Shown here: one piece after another, positions 34,224 through 47,400 of the stretch
Layout of the letters: the number at the start of each line of letters is the position of its first letter
Numbering within the stretch: the stretch's first letter is position 1
DNA from: Anisus vortex
Lineage: Eukaryota > Mollusca > Gastropoda > Planorbidae
Assembly (NCBI GenBank): GCA_949126835.1
Contig: OX421492.1
Span: 40,224,498 to 40,288,497 of the forward strand
Length of the DNA stretch: 64,000 bases
Direction of reading: 5' to 3'
The notes under the pieces: model-generated
Told to the model about the DNA's origin: nothing
The model's input: only the letters and a program-made list of their open reading frames with translations
Databases searched by the model: none
Position numbers and translations under genes: made by a program

Positions 34224-34419
34224 GTTGCAATGAATTATGGTGTGGAGTTAGCATCAACGTGGCCGTTTTGTAACTGGGACTTGTGTTGAGGGGGGAAGAA
34301 TATTGTGATATAGATATTGGTTTTTGGAGTGTGTATTACATCAGGCTTTTTCAGATTAATATGAACATTAGACACCCCATCCACTGTTCCAAATATTGAT
34401 AAGCTTAGACCAAATTTGA

Positions 34420-34595
34420 CAATGTCGGTAGACGAACTGACTAGACAAAAATTGTGTCGGTAGACCTACTACTTATTAGAAGTGTCGCACAGTAGACGAA
34501 ATGTCTGTTATACGAAATGTCGCGGTAAAAGAATTGTCGCATTAGACGAGTTTTTGTGGTAGGCGAGCTGTCGTGATTACGATTAGGTCTATGGT
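34420..34595. repeat. Inverted relative of the 59-bp satellite motif
   Basis: The minus strand carries spaced copies of CGACATTTCGTCTAC-like words (GTCTACCGACA, GCGACATTTCG, ACTCGTCTAATGCGACA), the sub-motif of the array at 31299-32190 but in opposite orientation and not amplified. It may be the opposite terminus of the same element. Confidence 0.55.
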
Positions 34596-36379
34596 GTCAC
34601 CAATCCAAAGCGGACTAAAATGTCTTAATAAAATATGACTGAAAACTTGCAACCAAATGCAAATCAAAAGTATCTCTTTCTCCCCGCCCCATCATAAATT
34701 ATTTATAAAAAAGGGAGGGGGGCATTCAACGATGTTGTAATAATTATACACGTGACACAAACAGATACCTGTAAAGAACAAGTGGGATTATTGACACATT
34801 TTAATTGACTTTAGTCTGTGTATTGTATTGAAATCATGACTGTTATGAAGCTCAAAGTGATCGATACAAAGCTAAGGCAGTTCTAGTACAAGCTCAGTAC
34901 GAGATGTGTGACCTTGCTGCTAGTGAATTCGTTTACTTCAACCCTCTCGCCTCCCTCCCCTTTCCGCCCCCAAACTAGGCGCTCGCATTCCATAAACTCC
35001 CTCTTGTCAGTTTACCGAGATGGGCACGTAGAGACCTCGCGCACTCCCCATTCTCCCCTGCACTCCCACAGGTCACTCCCCCCTCCCCTCCCAGTAGCTG
35101 TGAAATATTTGGATCAGATTTGTATGTATTTACCCAACTGTTGAATGGTTATGTGTTACATATTTGTCTGAACATTCCTCATCATTGGTGCACGCAACTA
35201 GCACTTTAACTGAATCATATGATGGGGATAAACTGAATTAACAAATTCAATGTTATTTTATTTTAAAACCAAATTTTTCTTCTATAAGACAAGACTCTTT
35301 TCCACATCCGTCCTTTCATCTATTTTTTTTTTTTTACTTTGTCTGACCTCCCCCCCCCCTCTGGCCACAACTCTTCTCCATTCCACCCACCCCTCTTTCC
35401 TCATCCCAACATTGTTTTCAGGCAAACTAGACTAAGCTAGTACAACTGTTGGGGGGAGAATGTATTCTAATAGCCCACAAACTGATAACAGTTACATAAA
35501 CCACAACACCCTTACACTTTGTTTTTTGTTGATTTTAAATTCAGTTAACAGATAAGTAGTACCATCATCAGTCCTGTCTCTCCTTCATGCTTAGTGACAA
35601 CCCACACAGCTTGCTTGCAACTAGAAGTTGTTGTTGGTTGTTTTTGCTCCCAAAATTGTTACTGTTGTGTGTAGGTTTGAATTTATGAGCTGTCCACTAA
35701 CAAAATCTGAGTGTATGTGTGTTTTGGCTAAAGAATGTAAAAGCAACACAGTAAACAACACCAGCAGCACAGAATGCTAGTGATAATAAGAGGAAATAAA
35801 AGAAGCCGCAGATGAATGACTATAGTTAAGTGATTTCAATAGTGTGAGATCAGACATTCATTGAACACATTTGATGTTGCAAAGAGGCAAGGTGGTCTTG
35901 TGGTAGCGTGCTTGATTGGTGTACCCATAGACTGGGGTTCAAATCATGGTGAAGCTTAGGATATTTTTCACCAGGGTTTCTGTTTTGTAATTTGTAAGCA
36001 ACATTATTCACATGCATTAATATTTGTATTTAATAAGGAAAAAGGTTCCTCAATTAGTTATAATACTGCAATAGCCTACTTCTATAATAAAAAAAGCCTT
36101 AAGGATTAATATATATTTGTTTTGTTCTCAAAAACATGTAGCATTCAAACACACACAAGTTATTCTTTTCTAAAATGGTATATTTTACAGTAAAAAATAA
36201 ACAGGACTATTAGAGTATTTAAAATAAGATTGTTGTATGAACTCAAACAAATTGAATTTTTCTTTTTTACAAAGTAAATTTTTCATTATTGCTGAACATT
36301 ATAAAGCCTATTTCAGTAGTATTTAAAGATAGATGTCTAAGATACTGTTATTATGGTACTTGTAAATCAATTTGTCTTC
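34596..36379. other. Upstream region of gene 2: pyrimidine-rich tract and tRNA-like motif
   Basis: 34930-35100 and 35330-35410 are C/T-rich. A tRNA-like stretch at 35888-35950 has A box TGGTAGCGTGC and B box GGTTCAAATC, probably a SINE head. Gene 2 needs a 5' non-coding exon upstream of 38313, and it could lie here, but I cannot identify it. Confidence 0.35.
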
Positions 36380-36610
36380 TAGTCATTTAGTACAGCGAAT
36401 TCGCTCGTATGTATCTCTCACAGACGAGCAATTAGGTTGAAGAATTCTGACTGATAATGGAACCATAGAGTTCTTAAATCTCTCAGTTCTGGCCCTAATT
36501 AAGAGGGACCCGCTCACTCCCCTACATGTGGTGTAGAGTGTAGAGGGTGTGAATTTTTTTAGTAAATGTAAGAGAGACACCTTCCATCCAACAATTCTTC
36601 AAGAGATGGT
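36380..36610 (-). pseudogene. CR1/L2-like LINE remnant, subfamily b
   Basis: The minus strand encodes FTPSTLYTTCRGVSGSLLIR then ARTERFKNSMVPLSVRILQ, the conserved C-terminal motif RARTERFxNSxVPLS also present at 59204-59581. Only the last part of the reverse transcriptase frame is left. Confidence 0.75.
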
Positions 36611-37189
36611 AACATTGTCTGTGTCAAATGAAAAGTAAAAAAAAAAATTAGGCTGTGTTTGTGTGATGTAGCTGCATTTCTATACCAAGAGGTAATAGAA
36701 GGTAATAGTGAAGGTAATTAGATAACCAACAGTTGCTTACTGTATAAGAAAGATTCATGATAATTTTGTCTCAATTAAATTTGAGTACTTTCTCAAGGTA
36801 GAAACAGGGTTCATTCAGACTGGAAAAATTTGGAAAAACTGACCAAAGTTTGAGAATTTTGCTAAACTGGACAAAGAATTGCAAAAAATATTTAAAAAAC
36901 GAAAACAATTTTTTTTCCATAAATTAAGTATGCTATTATGAAATTTATTTTTTATTTATATATCCAGAGCAGTTTCTAAAAGTATTTTAAAAAATACTCT
37001 GTTATATTAAATTAGAATTCTCCATGTACACATACCAGTAGACAATATATTGGTATGTTGTTTTTTGTTGTTGTTAAGTTCAGGTAATGTTTGGGGATTT
37101 TGAAATGATTTTGAAGTATGATTCCTATGGGAATGTCTTTGATAATATTTACTGTTTATTACAAACAAGCTAAATTCCCTGACGTTGCC
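36611..37189. other. AT-rich spacer: no feature recognised
   Basis: No repeat partner or coding motif. A TGGAAAAACTGACCAAAG phrase at 36825-36850 recurs diverged at 44567-44600, suggesting a minor dispersed repeat. Confidence 0.3.
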
Positions 37190-37805
37190 CGGGGAAAAAT
37201 TAAATAGGCCGATATAGGATAAGCTAGATAAACATTTAATAAACTACAATGAACAGGAAGATATATGGTAATCTAGCCTAGATGTAATAAATTTAGAAAT
37301 ATAATAATTATTTATTGAAAACATTTAGAAAAGTAATAACAAATTTTACAATCGGGTTAAATATAGGCAAGTCTTTTTATTAAACCAAAAGCTTAATTTC
37401 CCGGCGTCCCTCAAGGAAAAAATACATTTACATAGGCTTAGGCCTAAAGCTACAGAAAGGCCTACATTTTTTATAAACTACAATGTACAGAAAGCTATGA
37501 TTACTAAAAAAATTATAGATCTAATTATTATTTTTTTACAGAAAACATTAAAGAAAGTAATTAAAAGTAAATATTGTAATCGGGTAAAGAATATCTTTTT
37601 AATTAACAAAAAGTTAGACTATCTCTGAACCTGTTGATGAGAATCAAACACTCGTCTTTCGCGTGCATCCAAAATTTAGGCTTAATTAATCTATTAGATT
37701 TTTTTTATTGAAAACATTTTATGAAAGTTTTAAGTCATAAAATCCTTACAATCTTAAAAAAAGTAATATAAATGGTGATTTTTAAAAAAAAGTTGAAAAA
37801 ATTGA

Positions 37806-37877
37806 GCCATAGCGGGGAATTGAACCCACAGCTCCTGCACGGCAGTCAAAGATGCTAACCACTACGCTAGGGAAACT
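37806..37877 (-). repeat. tRNA-like sequence (pseudo-tRNA, SINE head)
   Basis: 72 bases on the minus strand resemble a tRNA: A box TAGCGTAGTGGTTAGC, anticodon loop CTGCCGT (GCC at the anticodon position), and a T arm GTGGG-TTCAATTC-CCCGC that pairs. The acceptor ends do not pair and the anticodon stem is weak, so I do not call a functional tRNA gene. A related but different copy is at 57475-57540. Confidence 0.55.
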
Positions 37878-38037
37878 TCGTGTTAATTAGTGATCACAAA
37901 AGTAAGATATGAGATAAGGTATTGTTAAATAAACCCAGAGAAAAAATTAAATAGGCCTATACGCTACACATAAACATTTCATAAACTACGATGTAGTAAC
38001 TTTTAAAGTCGTATTGGCTTCTTCTTTAGGAAATATG

Positions 38038-38099
38038 AGCGTAGGACACAATAATCTTCTTTATAGAAGGAGCGTCTGTAATGTATAAGATAAGATAAG
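38038..38099 (+). repeat. SINE 3' part, tail-only copy
   Basis: GGACACAATAATCTTCTTTA, then AGAAGGAGCGTCTGTAATG and (GATAA)n match the tail of family S1 and the tail-only copy at 20826-20914. Confidence 0.62.
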
Positions 38100-38324
38100 T
38101 AGACATAATATATTTAATTACAAAATAATCTTTAGGTCAGTGATTGGGCGTGTTTTCAAATTGACCAATGGGGATCTGCGGGGACACATACACAGTCTTT
38201 TTATGTATATATAGATATACTTGATTACACAGTTTCTTTTTGTTGCTATAACTATAATAATTTAGTGCAGTACCAATAAAATGTCTTTTCATCAGTCATT
38301 CAAAATTTTTCAGAGCAAGGAGCC

Positions 38325-38462
38325 ATGTCAATAAAGCTGGCCTCCAGCGGCAGTTATAATGTTCGGGCATCTGAAATGGCTCATATTCAAGACCGCACTC
38401 CCAAAGCAGTTAGCTGCGCTGTCCACTTCCTGGATGACACAGTGGAGACCTTTGAAGTTGAT
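38325..38462 (+). CDS. PTPN4: Gene 2 coding exon 1 (residues 1-46)
   Basis: ATG at 38325 lies 11 bases after an acceptor (AAATTTTTCAG ending 38313), so a 5' non-coding exon is expected upstream. Donor GTATGG at 38463, phase 0. It encodes the family N-terminus ([12 protein letters not shown]) and the first strand of F1. Confidence 0.9.
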
Positions 38463-41400
38463 GTATGGAATGTTTTAAGTTGTATTTTAAATACCCTGTT
38501 TATGTTTTTGGTTTCAAAAACTATTTGTATTTAATGTTGTATAAATGTTGTTTATTTTTAAAACATAGAAACGAGGTAAGGCTCAACAGCTGCTAGACAA
38601 AGTCTTCGAACATCTGGAACTCGTGGAAAAAGATTATTTTGGACTTCAATATGTTGACTTAGCTCCTGGGGATGATAGTTTAGTAAGTCTGTTATATATT
38701 ATAAAAATAGTTTTTACTACATAAAGATGTAGGATTGTTTATTATGTAGTCTAAAAGAATCAGCAAATGTCTTTTTAGTCTTTTTTAATGTATATATGAT
38801 GTATTTTATTTTCAGAGGTGGCTGGACCCTTTGAAGACAGTAAAAAAACAGTGTCGTGGTAAATATGTAATATTTAAGTGAAGACAAAATATAAAAGAAA
38901 AGCAACTATTTTATTGCATTTAAAAATAATTTTTAGGCCAGGCTTTAAGATATTCAATGTAAAATGTAATGGAATAATATGTAATGAATATTATTTGTTG
39001 AATTATTTTTTGTACTAGTATACCTTATTTTTAATTTCAGGGCCTTCGTATGATTTTTATTTTCGTGTAAAGTTCTACGTGTCTGACCCTAGTAAATTAG
39101 CAGAAGAGTATACAAGGTGAGCTGATGAACTGAAATATATAAACTGCATGAAAAACACTAACAACAACACATTTATAGCCACTGGGAAATATTCATTAAA
39201 ATTCATATATATATATAAGCATTCGAAGATTTTTTTAAATGCAGAATTTCCAATTTTTGGGCTTAAGAGATTTTCATTCCAACTTTTCCCCCCATAAAGG
39301 TGGGTTACGCATAGAAACATTTGTAGACATAGAATATATAAAAAACTATTTGAAACCAGGGCCTTTATGTACTGGATGCACTCTACAAAAAATAACTGGA
39401 TAGAATTGTTATTTGAAAATTGCTCTTACGGTGTTATGAAAAAGGACTCTTCTTATATATTTAAGAGTTTTACCAACTAATTTAAATAATGATTTGTGAT
39501 GTTAGCAGCTTTACAACTTTTCTTGCATAAAACATTAACCACTATGATTTATTTAGCAAAGAAACAAAATATATTATGACTTAAATCTATAGAAAATATA
39601 TTGCATTCTTAACCCTAGCCATACTTCGTGTTCCAAAAAAGGGAACACAAGGGTTTGTTTACACAATTGCTCAGCAACCAGTCAAAGTACACTATCCATC
39701 TTCTGTGACATCTCCAATTAACCATTTTTACATCATAAAATAATATTGTCCTTGATATTAGGTTTTCCATTTTAGAGCAATTGACAAAAAAAAAAACAAA
39801 CTCAAATCGTACCTCGTGTTCCATTTTTTGGGTCATACTCATAAATAGGGGGGAAAAAAAGTAAATGCACATTCATACTTCATGTTCCACTGTTTGGGTC
39901 ATACTTTTATATAGAGGAGTCATATATCACAAGTTATAGATATTCTTTGTTTATGTTAGTTCAAGCAGGCATTGTTAAGTATCTCCCCTGGAGTAAAATC
40001 TAATGGCGGCTGGTGAAGAAGCTACGCCTGGTTCAAGCAGAAATATTTTTGATTTACTTCAAGTTGGAGTTGATGATGCAGGAGATCATGTTGATCAAGT
40101 CAGAGCTATTGACAGAGAAGAAGATGATACTGATGCTGATCAGTATAGTGAAGGTGAAATGAGTGATGAAGATGAGTTTGTCCCTTTTAGTGTTGATAGT
40201 GATGATGATTCTCGATCTAGTGATAGTAGTGAGGAAGAAAGCATTGACCCAAACTTGAACTATTCCATTTCTGAAGAACTAGTTGATGGAACTGTAGTCA
40301 GAACAAGAAGTTACTATGGGAAAGATGGCACAGAGTGGAAAAGTACCCCTATGGCACCAAATGCTCAAACTACAAGGTCAAATATTGTGACTCTTCCGCA
40401 GAATCGTATTCCAAACACACACAATGCCAAAAGCCCTGCAGAGACTTTTGATCTTTTCATTTCTCGAGACACAAGCAAGCTGATTGTGAAAAATGACAAA
40501 TGAAGAAGGAAAAAGGCAGAGAGGAGATGCATGGAAGGAGACAGACGATGTAGAGATCAGAGGGCTCATCGGTATTCTTGTCTTCCTGGGTGCTCAGAAA
40601 CAGCAAAGTAAACCTGACTACAATTTGGGAGCCTCTCATCTGGCAAGATTTTGTGCGAGCCACAATGTCAAAGAACAGATGTTTCCAGCTGTTAAACACA
40701 TTGAGGTTTGACAACAAAGACACCCGTCGCAGAAGACAAGAAACTGGCAAGATCGCTCCAATCAGCGAAGTGTTGGACCTCCACCTTGCCAACCTCCAAA
40801 AGTACTATGTTCCTGGAGCTTCACTGACTGTGGATGAGCAGCTCATACCCTTCAGAGGGCGTTGCTCATTTATACAGTACTTACCAAGCAAACCTGCAAA
40901 GTACGGCCTGAAGTTGTTCTGGATCTGTGACTCAGAAACTTACTACCCTCGCAAGTGTATCATATACACAGGTGCAATGTCCCGAATCCCACGTGTTTTA
41001 GGACAGAGCCAAGGCCATGCTGTGGTGATGAAACTGACCTTGCCATACCAAAACAAGGGAAGGAATGTGACAATGGACAATTTCTTCACTGATACAGCTT
41101 TAGCTGAAAAGCTCCTCCAGAGAAAAACCATCATTGTTGGGACTGTGTCGAAACAAACGCTTTCTGCCGCATGAATTTCAGGCCAAGAAGAAGCTGAAGC
41201 TCAATGATTCCTTGTTTGGGTTTTCTGCCAACCAATGCATCCTCAGCTACCAAGGGCACAAGAACAAGAATGTCATCTTGCTCTCATCCATGCACGTCCA
41301 GCCAGAGATTCTTCCCTGAGGGATGTGAAGAGGGATTGTTTGAGGAACATGGGGCTATCTGTGGAGAAAGGACCTGCAACTGCTGCCACTGCCCCTGCTA

Positions 41401-44400
41401 CCGAAGCCAAGAAGAGGGGACGCTGTGGTTTGTGCCACTGGAAGGTCAACAAGAAGGCCACAGCCAAGTGCTGCAACTTCTTGTGCAAAGAGCATATTGC
41501 CAAATCTGTTGTCTTTTGCAAGAATTGTGATGCTTAAACCACGATGACTATGAAGGCTCAAAGAACGATATCTTTGATGTTATTTCTGTTTTAATCTTTT
41601 ATTTTGAGATTTTTCATCAATAAATGACATTTTATGTGCTTAAAGTCAATAAGATGTATGATTTTATCTTATTCTCCAATGCTAAAGTGTGTTAGAAATA
41701 GTTTGTCTGTATAAAAGGTATGACCCAAAAAAGGGAACACTAATATTTTCTCTATGTAAAAGTATGACCCAAAAAATGGAACACGAAGTACAATATGTAT
41801 GCAAAATATCGAAGTACGGCTAGGGTTAATTCCTAGTTGAGACTATTACTTACTTATCTCAATATTTTCTTGAATATAATGACTACTGTAATAACATTGT
41901 GAATAAGATAATCAATAATAAAGGTATTAGTATTATATATAGTATAATAAAATAGTATTACCCTGTATAAATCATCCTTAAGTAACTTAAAGTTTATTCT
42001 AAAGTGAAATGCCTTAGTTGTTGTTTAAAATAAAGTGTAAAGTTGCATTGCCAATAATATCAGACTTACTAGAAAGTATAATTGGTAAGGTTAAAGGTAT
42101 GAAAAAAGGGTTTAAAACGTAATGATGAATAGAAAATACAGTTTGTGTACATTGATCATTTACTCAAGAAATGTTGATTAAGTAAATTACTTTTTAATGT
42201 TCTTTAAAAGATTTTTTTTAACCTCTGAAATAGGTGTGATTGATATGTTTGTATCTATTGCAGGTATCATTTTTTTCTTCAAGTTAAAAGAGATATTTTG
42301 TCAGGAAAACTAGTATGCTCTGAGCCAGTAGCTGTTTTACTAGCCAGTTATGCCGTCCAATGTGAGTTCATTTACTTTTTTTTTTCTATCAAAAAAATTG
42401 AAGACTTTAACAAAATGTTCAATAAATGAAATTTTACAAGAAATTAACATGTTTAAGTTTCAATGTGCATTGTTTCAATATTGATTGGCTAATACAAAGA
42501 CCTCATTAGCATGTTGTTGTTTTTTCTTTCTTCAATTTTCAGCTGAATTAGGTGACTTCAACCCAGAAGAACATAAGGATGGTTATCTCAGTGAGTTTGC
42601 ATTTATACCCGACCAATCTAGAGAATTTGAAAAGCAAGTTGCAGAAAAACATAAACAGCATAGGTAATGAATGGTTATAATATCTAAAGTAAGAAAATTA
42701 TATGGATTTCATGTTTACTTTTTGTTTTAGAAGTAACATCATGATCAATGGCCAAATAGCTGTTTGATTTTTCTTCTCTTTTTCTGTTACATAATAATAT
42801 GATTATAAACAGTTTAGATCTTAGGTTGGCAACCTATGACACACATGCCTACCTTGGCATGCAGAGCAATTTTCAGTTGCACCTGGAACACCCCCAAAAG
42901 CAAGTCAAGTTTTTTCTACGAGAAACTGAGTGTAGAGCAGAATACATTTTAGGCTTTTGGCACATGGAATGAATGAGAAATTCTACTTTAGCTCACTATT
43001 TTCAAAAGGTTGCCGACCCCTGGTTTAGATTCACTAGTGCATTGTTTTCCTAAAGCAAAAAGATGTGAACAAAGCTTCAAAAATCTAAGTTTATCGCAAT
43101 GTATATGATATTTTTTCTTTAAAGGGACATTTTGTGATAACGTAGCCTGATTTTAGCTAAAGATTTCCTATGTAGATGTCATTTTAGCATTAAAATTGTG
43201 TGGAAATTCCTATCTGTTATATGTTGCTCAAAGAAAAAAGTTGGGGTTTTACTTAAGGAGAGAAAGGATCAGAAAGCAAGTAAGGAAAAAGAATACATTT
43301 CAAAGATGGAGAAAGTCTGTTGAGAACATTACTAAAGGAGAAAGTAAAGAGATGCTACACATATTAGATAAGATAAGATTACTTTATTGATCCAAACAAA
43401 TGGAAATTTGACTTGTTTACATAAATACCGTCTGTCAGCATATTTTTAAAACGATATAAAAGAACCATTTGTACTCAAACACAATAGACATTCACGCACA
43501 CTATCATACCATTTATCACACAAGAAAAAAAAACTCATTTAGGAGTCAGTTATTTTATTTTCTGGCTGACTGATGATTCTTTTGAAAGATTCTCACTGAT
43601 AGTGGAACAAATGAGTTCCTAAATCTCTCTGTTCTTGCCCTTAGTGGAAGAAGCCGACCACTTTGACTAGATATGATGTAGCTCTCAGGAAGCGGTTGTG
43701 CGTGGTCCTGAAGGATTTTGTTGGTTTCTCAGAAATTTTCAGTGAAATTTTGAACGTTAGAGACAGCAGCTGCTTTACTTTTGCATGTAGTTCTTAAATC
43801 ATCATTGATTAATGTGGTAAAATGATTAACTCAGTGAAAATATTTGTAGTGTTGCCCCACAAACAGAAGTCAGAAAAACTGATTTCTCACTAAAAACAAA
43901 ATAATAGACAAAAAAAACAACTGATCATTTTTTCTACACATTACTTTAAAATGGGTTTTTTATTCAGCTATTTTTGAAAAATAAAATAAAATGTCTTCGG
44001 ATGATGAAATTATTAAAAAAATTTGTATATTTAAAACAACTTATGTACTTTATCAATGCATTTGTGAAATTTCATTACAGTCGGTTATTATTTGCTGTTT
44101 TAATTTATATTTTTTTATTAGATTATTAGGAACAACTTTACCTTAAAATATTTTATTTTGCAAAATTGTTTACCTATTTGCTCAATTTAAGATTGTTTCA
44201 CCAATTCAGAGAAAAATGAGCCTTCTTAAAATACCAAAATCTAAATGACTTCAGTACCACTTGCGGAGTTGCATTACACTTATAATTATAGATGCACACA
44301 TTGATAATAACTTGTTGACTTTACAGAGGACAGACACCAGCAGATGCAGAGTCTAATTTTTTAGAGAAGGCAAAACGTTTAGAAATGTATGGTGTGGACT

Positions 44401-47400
44401 TGCACAATGCTAGGGTAATTTGGATACTTACTTTTTATTATTAATTATTATTTATACATTTTGACTTGTAAACAAACAGTAGACAGTTCAAGAAAAGCTC
44501 CAAAAAATTAGAATCTGTAAAAAAAATGTTTAACTTGGTATATGGTCATATAACTTAATGTTTTGGAAAAATTTAGGAAAACTGACAAAGGCTTGGGAAA
44601 GTTTGTGAGTTGTAGTAAAAATGGACAAAGCAGTATGAAAAATATCTTTTTAATACGTTTTTTTTTTAATAACCAAGTTGTTATTTGAGAAATCCTTTAG
44701 TATACTACACACTTTTATATCTTGACTAACTATACACCCATGCAGGTGAAAATAGATTATGAATTACTGTGTAAAGTTTGGGAATTGAAAAATAATTTTA
44801 GAGTGAGAACCCTGTAATTTCTTTATTCTCAGGATCAAAGTAACATTGATATACAGCTTGGTGTGACCTCAGCTGGTCTTGTCGTATTTCAGAACAATAT
44901 TAAAATCAACACTTTTTCGTGGTGAGTGTAGATAAGCTAAAGAAAACATGATAGTTTCTGTTGCATTAGAATTAATATACACATTCTAAAAATGTCTTTG
45001 TCCTTGTTTACATATTCTGGTTGTTAATCTAATCTGTATCTTGAGGTTTTGAGTTTAAATATCATATAAGAAAACAAAAGATATATAATTACATGCATTT
45101 TATTTCAATAATTTATTCTAATATAATCTTTATTTCAGGGCCAAAATAGTAAAAATCTCTTTTAAAAGGAAACAGTTTTTCATCCAATTAAGAAAAGAGG
45201 TTAGTTCCACATTGTTTACTCTTTGCATCAGAATCATGATGTATAGACTGGCTGTTTATTTGATTATACTTATTTTTTTATTGCATGTTAACAAGTTATA
45301 TAGAATTTGGCAAAAATCTTAGATAATGGTGAACTATAATTGTATAGTTTAATGTCATACATGCTTATGCTATGGTCACCTGTGCCTGAATTTCTTTTTA
45401 GTGCCTGTGAACAAAATCACAGACGCAATTAGTTTTTGGGTTCTTGTTGCTAGGGGATGACTGTGGATTGTTGTTATTTTAGATTTTGAGTTTATCGGTT
45501 TTTCAGGTAGCTGATAACATAGAGGAAAATGATGGCAAAGGAGAAAAGGCACAAGTATTACACAATTGTTTATTTTGACACCTATTCCCATTCTGTAATT
45601 TGTAAACAGCCTTGCTCACAGCTTGCTACTAATGCAGAGACAATATTGTGACCAAAGCTGTTACTAATGCATCTATATGTTACCACACTATTTATATTTT
45701 ATTCACTTTTTGTAAGGCTGAACATTTCTTATGTTGCTTAGCATTTCATTTTTTTAAATATTACAACTGTTATAGTTTTACATTTTTTCTGTTCATTACT
45801 AAAGATATTATCTGTTCTCCTTATATTGTGCTATAACAAAGAGCATTCTACTTTTGTTTTTTCATTTCATTAATTGTTGTAACAATGTTAGCAGTTTAAC
45901 TAATAGTTCAGTAAAAGATGTCATCTTTACCAAGCTTTGCCCATCTATACTGTTTGTCTTTTCTTTATGTTAGTGATTGCTATCATAATGTTCTTAATGA
46001 TATGTTAGTTGAGATCTTAGTAAAAAAAAGGTTGAGCTCAATTTCATTAAAAAATTATAGTTAACCATTAAATTTCTTGATTAAGCCTCATAAAGTGTGA
46101 TATTTCATATCACTGTTTTAGATTACAAATTTTATTAGCTTTTCCATACATAAAATTGCAAAAAATAAAAGATATTTTACAATTTTTACGAGAGTCATAT
46201 TTAGAATTTTGTATGGGTGCACATATATTATTTGTTAAAACAAACCTTGTCTTCAGTATTGATAACTGAGTCATTTTTGTTGTCAGCACAAGTTCAATAT
46301 ATTTGTAGTATTATATTCTAATTAATTGAAATCCAGTATGTAGCCAATTGAGTCATCACAGAAACATTCTACTTTGATTGTTTGTGATCATTTTACTCTT
46401 TAAGCTTTAAGATGTTTATCTTTACCAAACTTGTTGTCAGGAAATAGAGTCTGTTTTAAAGTGACTTGTAAAGTTACAAGTTCAGACCAATTCACATTGT
46501 CAATTATGTGTTGTATACAGAGCGAAGCCACAGGGGGGGGGGGGGGGGCTGAGGGGGGCTAAGCCCCCCATGAATTAAAAAAAAAAATATTTTCAACTGA
46601 TTTTTTAAAAATATGCACTAAATTCGCAAAAAATTTGGTAAATATTTGTCACGCGAAAGTTCAGCCCCCCCCTGGAAACAATTTCTGGCTTCGCCCCTGG
46701 TTGTATAAAAGCTTGACATAGTGGTGCTTGATTGTTGAATCCTTTATATGTTATGTATTGTAGCTTTGGGTGTCAATATAATAAATATTACCAGATCATC
46801 TTTTTGAAAGGTGAAAAGATAATATTTCATAGTGCTCTTTAATAAAACATAAGCAGATTCTGTACATACTTGCACATAGGTCACACTTTTTAAACCAAAA
46901 TATTTGGCAAAAAATCAGTGAAGCTGCCTATCCACTCAGACAGTTTTAACAAAGTTAAAAAAGCAGCACTACTCTGTCATAAAGTTGCAACTATCCCCGT
47001 ATTGGTGATTGTAGTGTTGTAGAATTAGTAGGATATGTGTAGGCCAACATTTTACATTTTTAAAAAACATTCATAGATCCACTGACTTATTTTTGCTGAC
47101 CATGGAGCAAAAAATTGGTCATATTTAATTATGATTTTAATATAAATATAAAGCATATATATGTAAATCAAATTGGTCAAAACTATAAGCCTTGAAGACC
47201 GCCAACTTTGAATTTGGACGTACTATGATTTGCTATAGCGCATTTATAAGGGGGCTTTTTTTAGTATTGATAAATAATTAGGATCTGGGAAGATTTAGGA
47301 ATGTATATTGCCTATCTATAATATAGACTAAGCTTGTACTAGTTTAAAATGTAATTTTTTCTTTTACAGAATTTAAGCTTTAGGTATATGGCCCGCTAAG

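Larger units (their letters stand above)
37190..38215 (-). mobile_element. Helitron-like non-autonomous element with tRNA-like insert
   Basis: Read on the minus strand it begins TCTATATATACATAAAAAG at 38215, then TGTCCCCGCAGATCCCCATT, the same start as 57335 on the + strand. TCTATATATA starts are typical of animal Helitrons. It contains a tRNA-like block at 37806-37877 and a SINE tail at 38038-38099, then three loosely repeated units of about 200 bases (37190-37780) around TTATTGAAAACATTT and TTTTACAATCGGGT. The 3' end with a CTRR hairpin was not located. Confidence 0.5.

Noticed and set aside
37806..37877. Functional tRNA-Gly(GCC) gene
   Set aside because: Acceptor arms do not pair and the anticodon stem is weak; the sequence sits in a transposon-like element.
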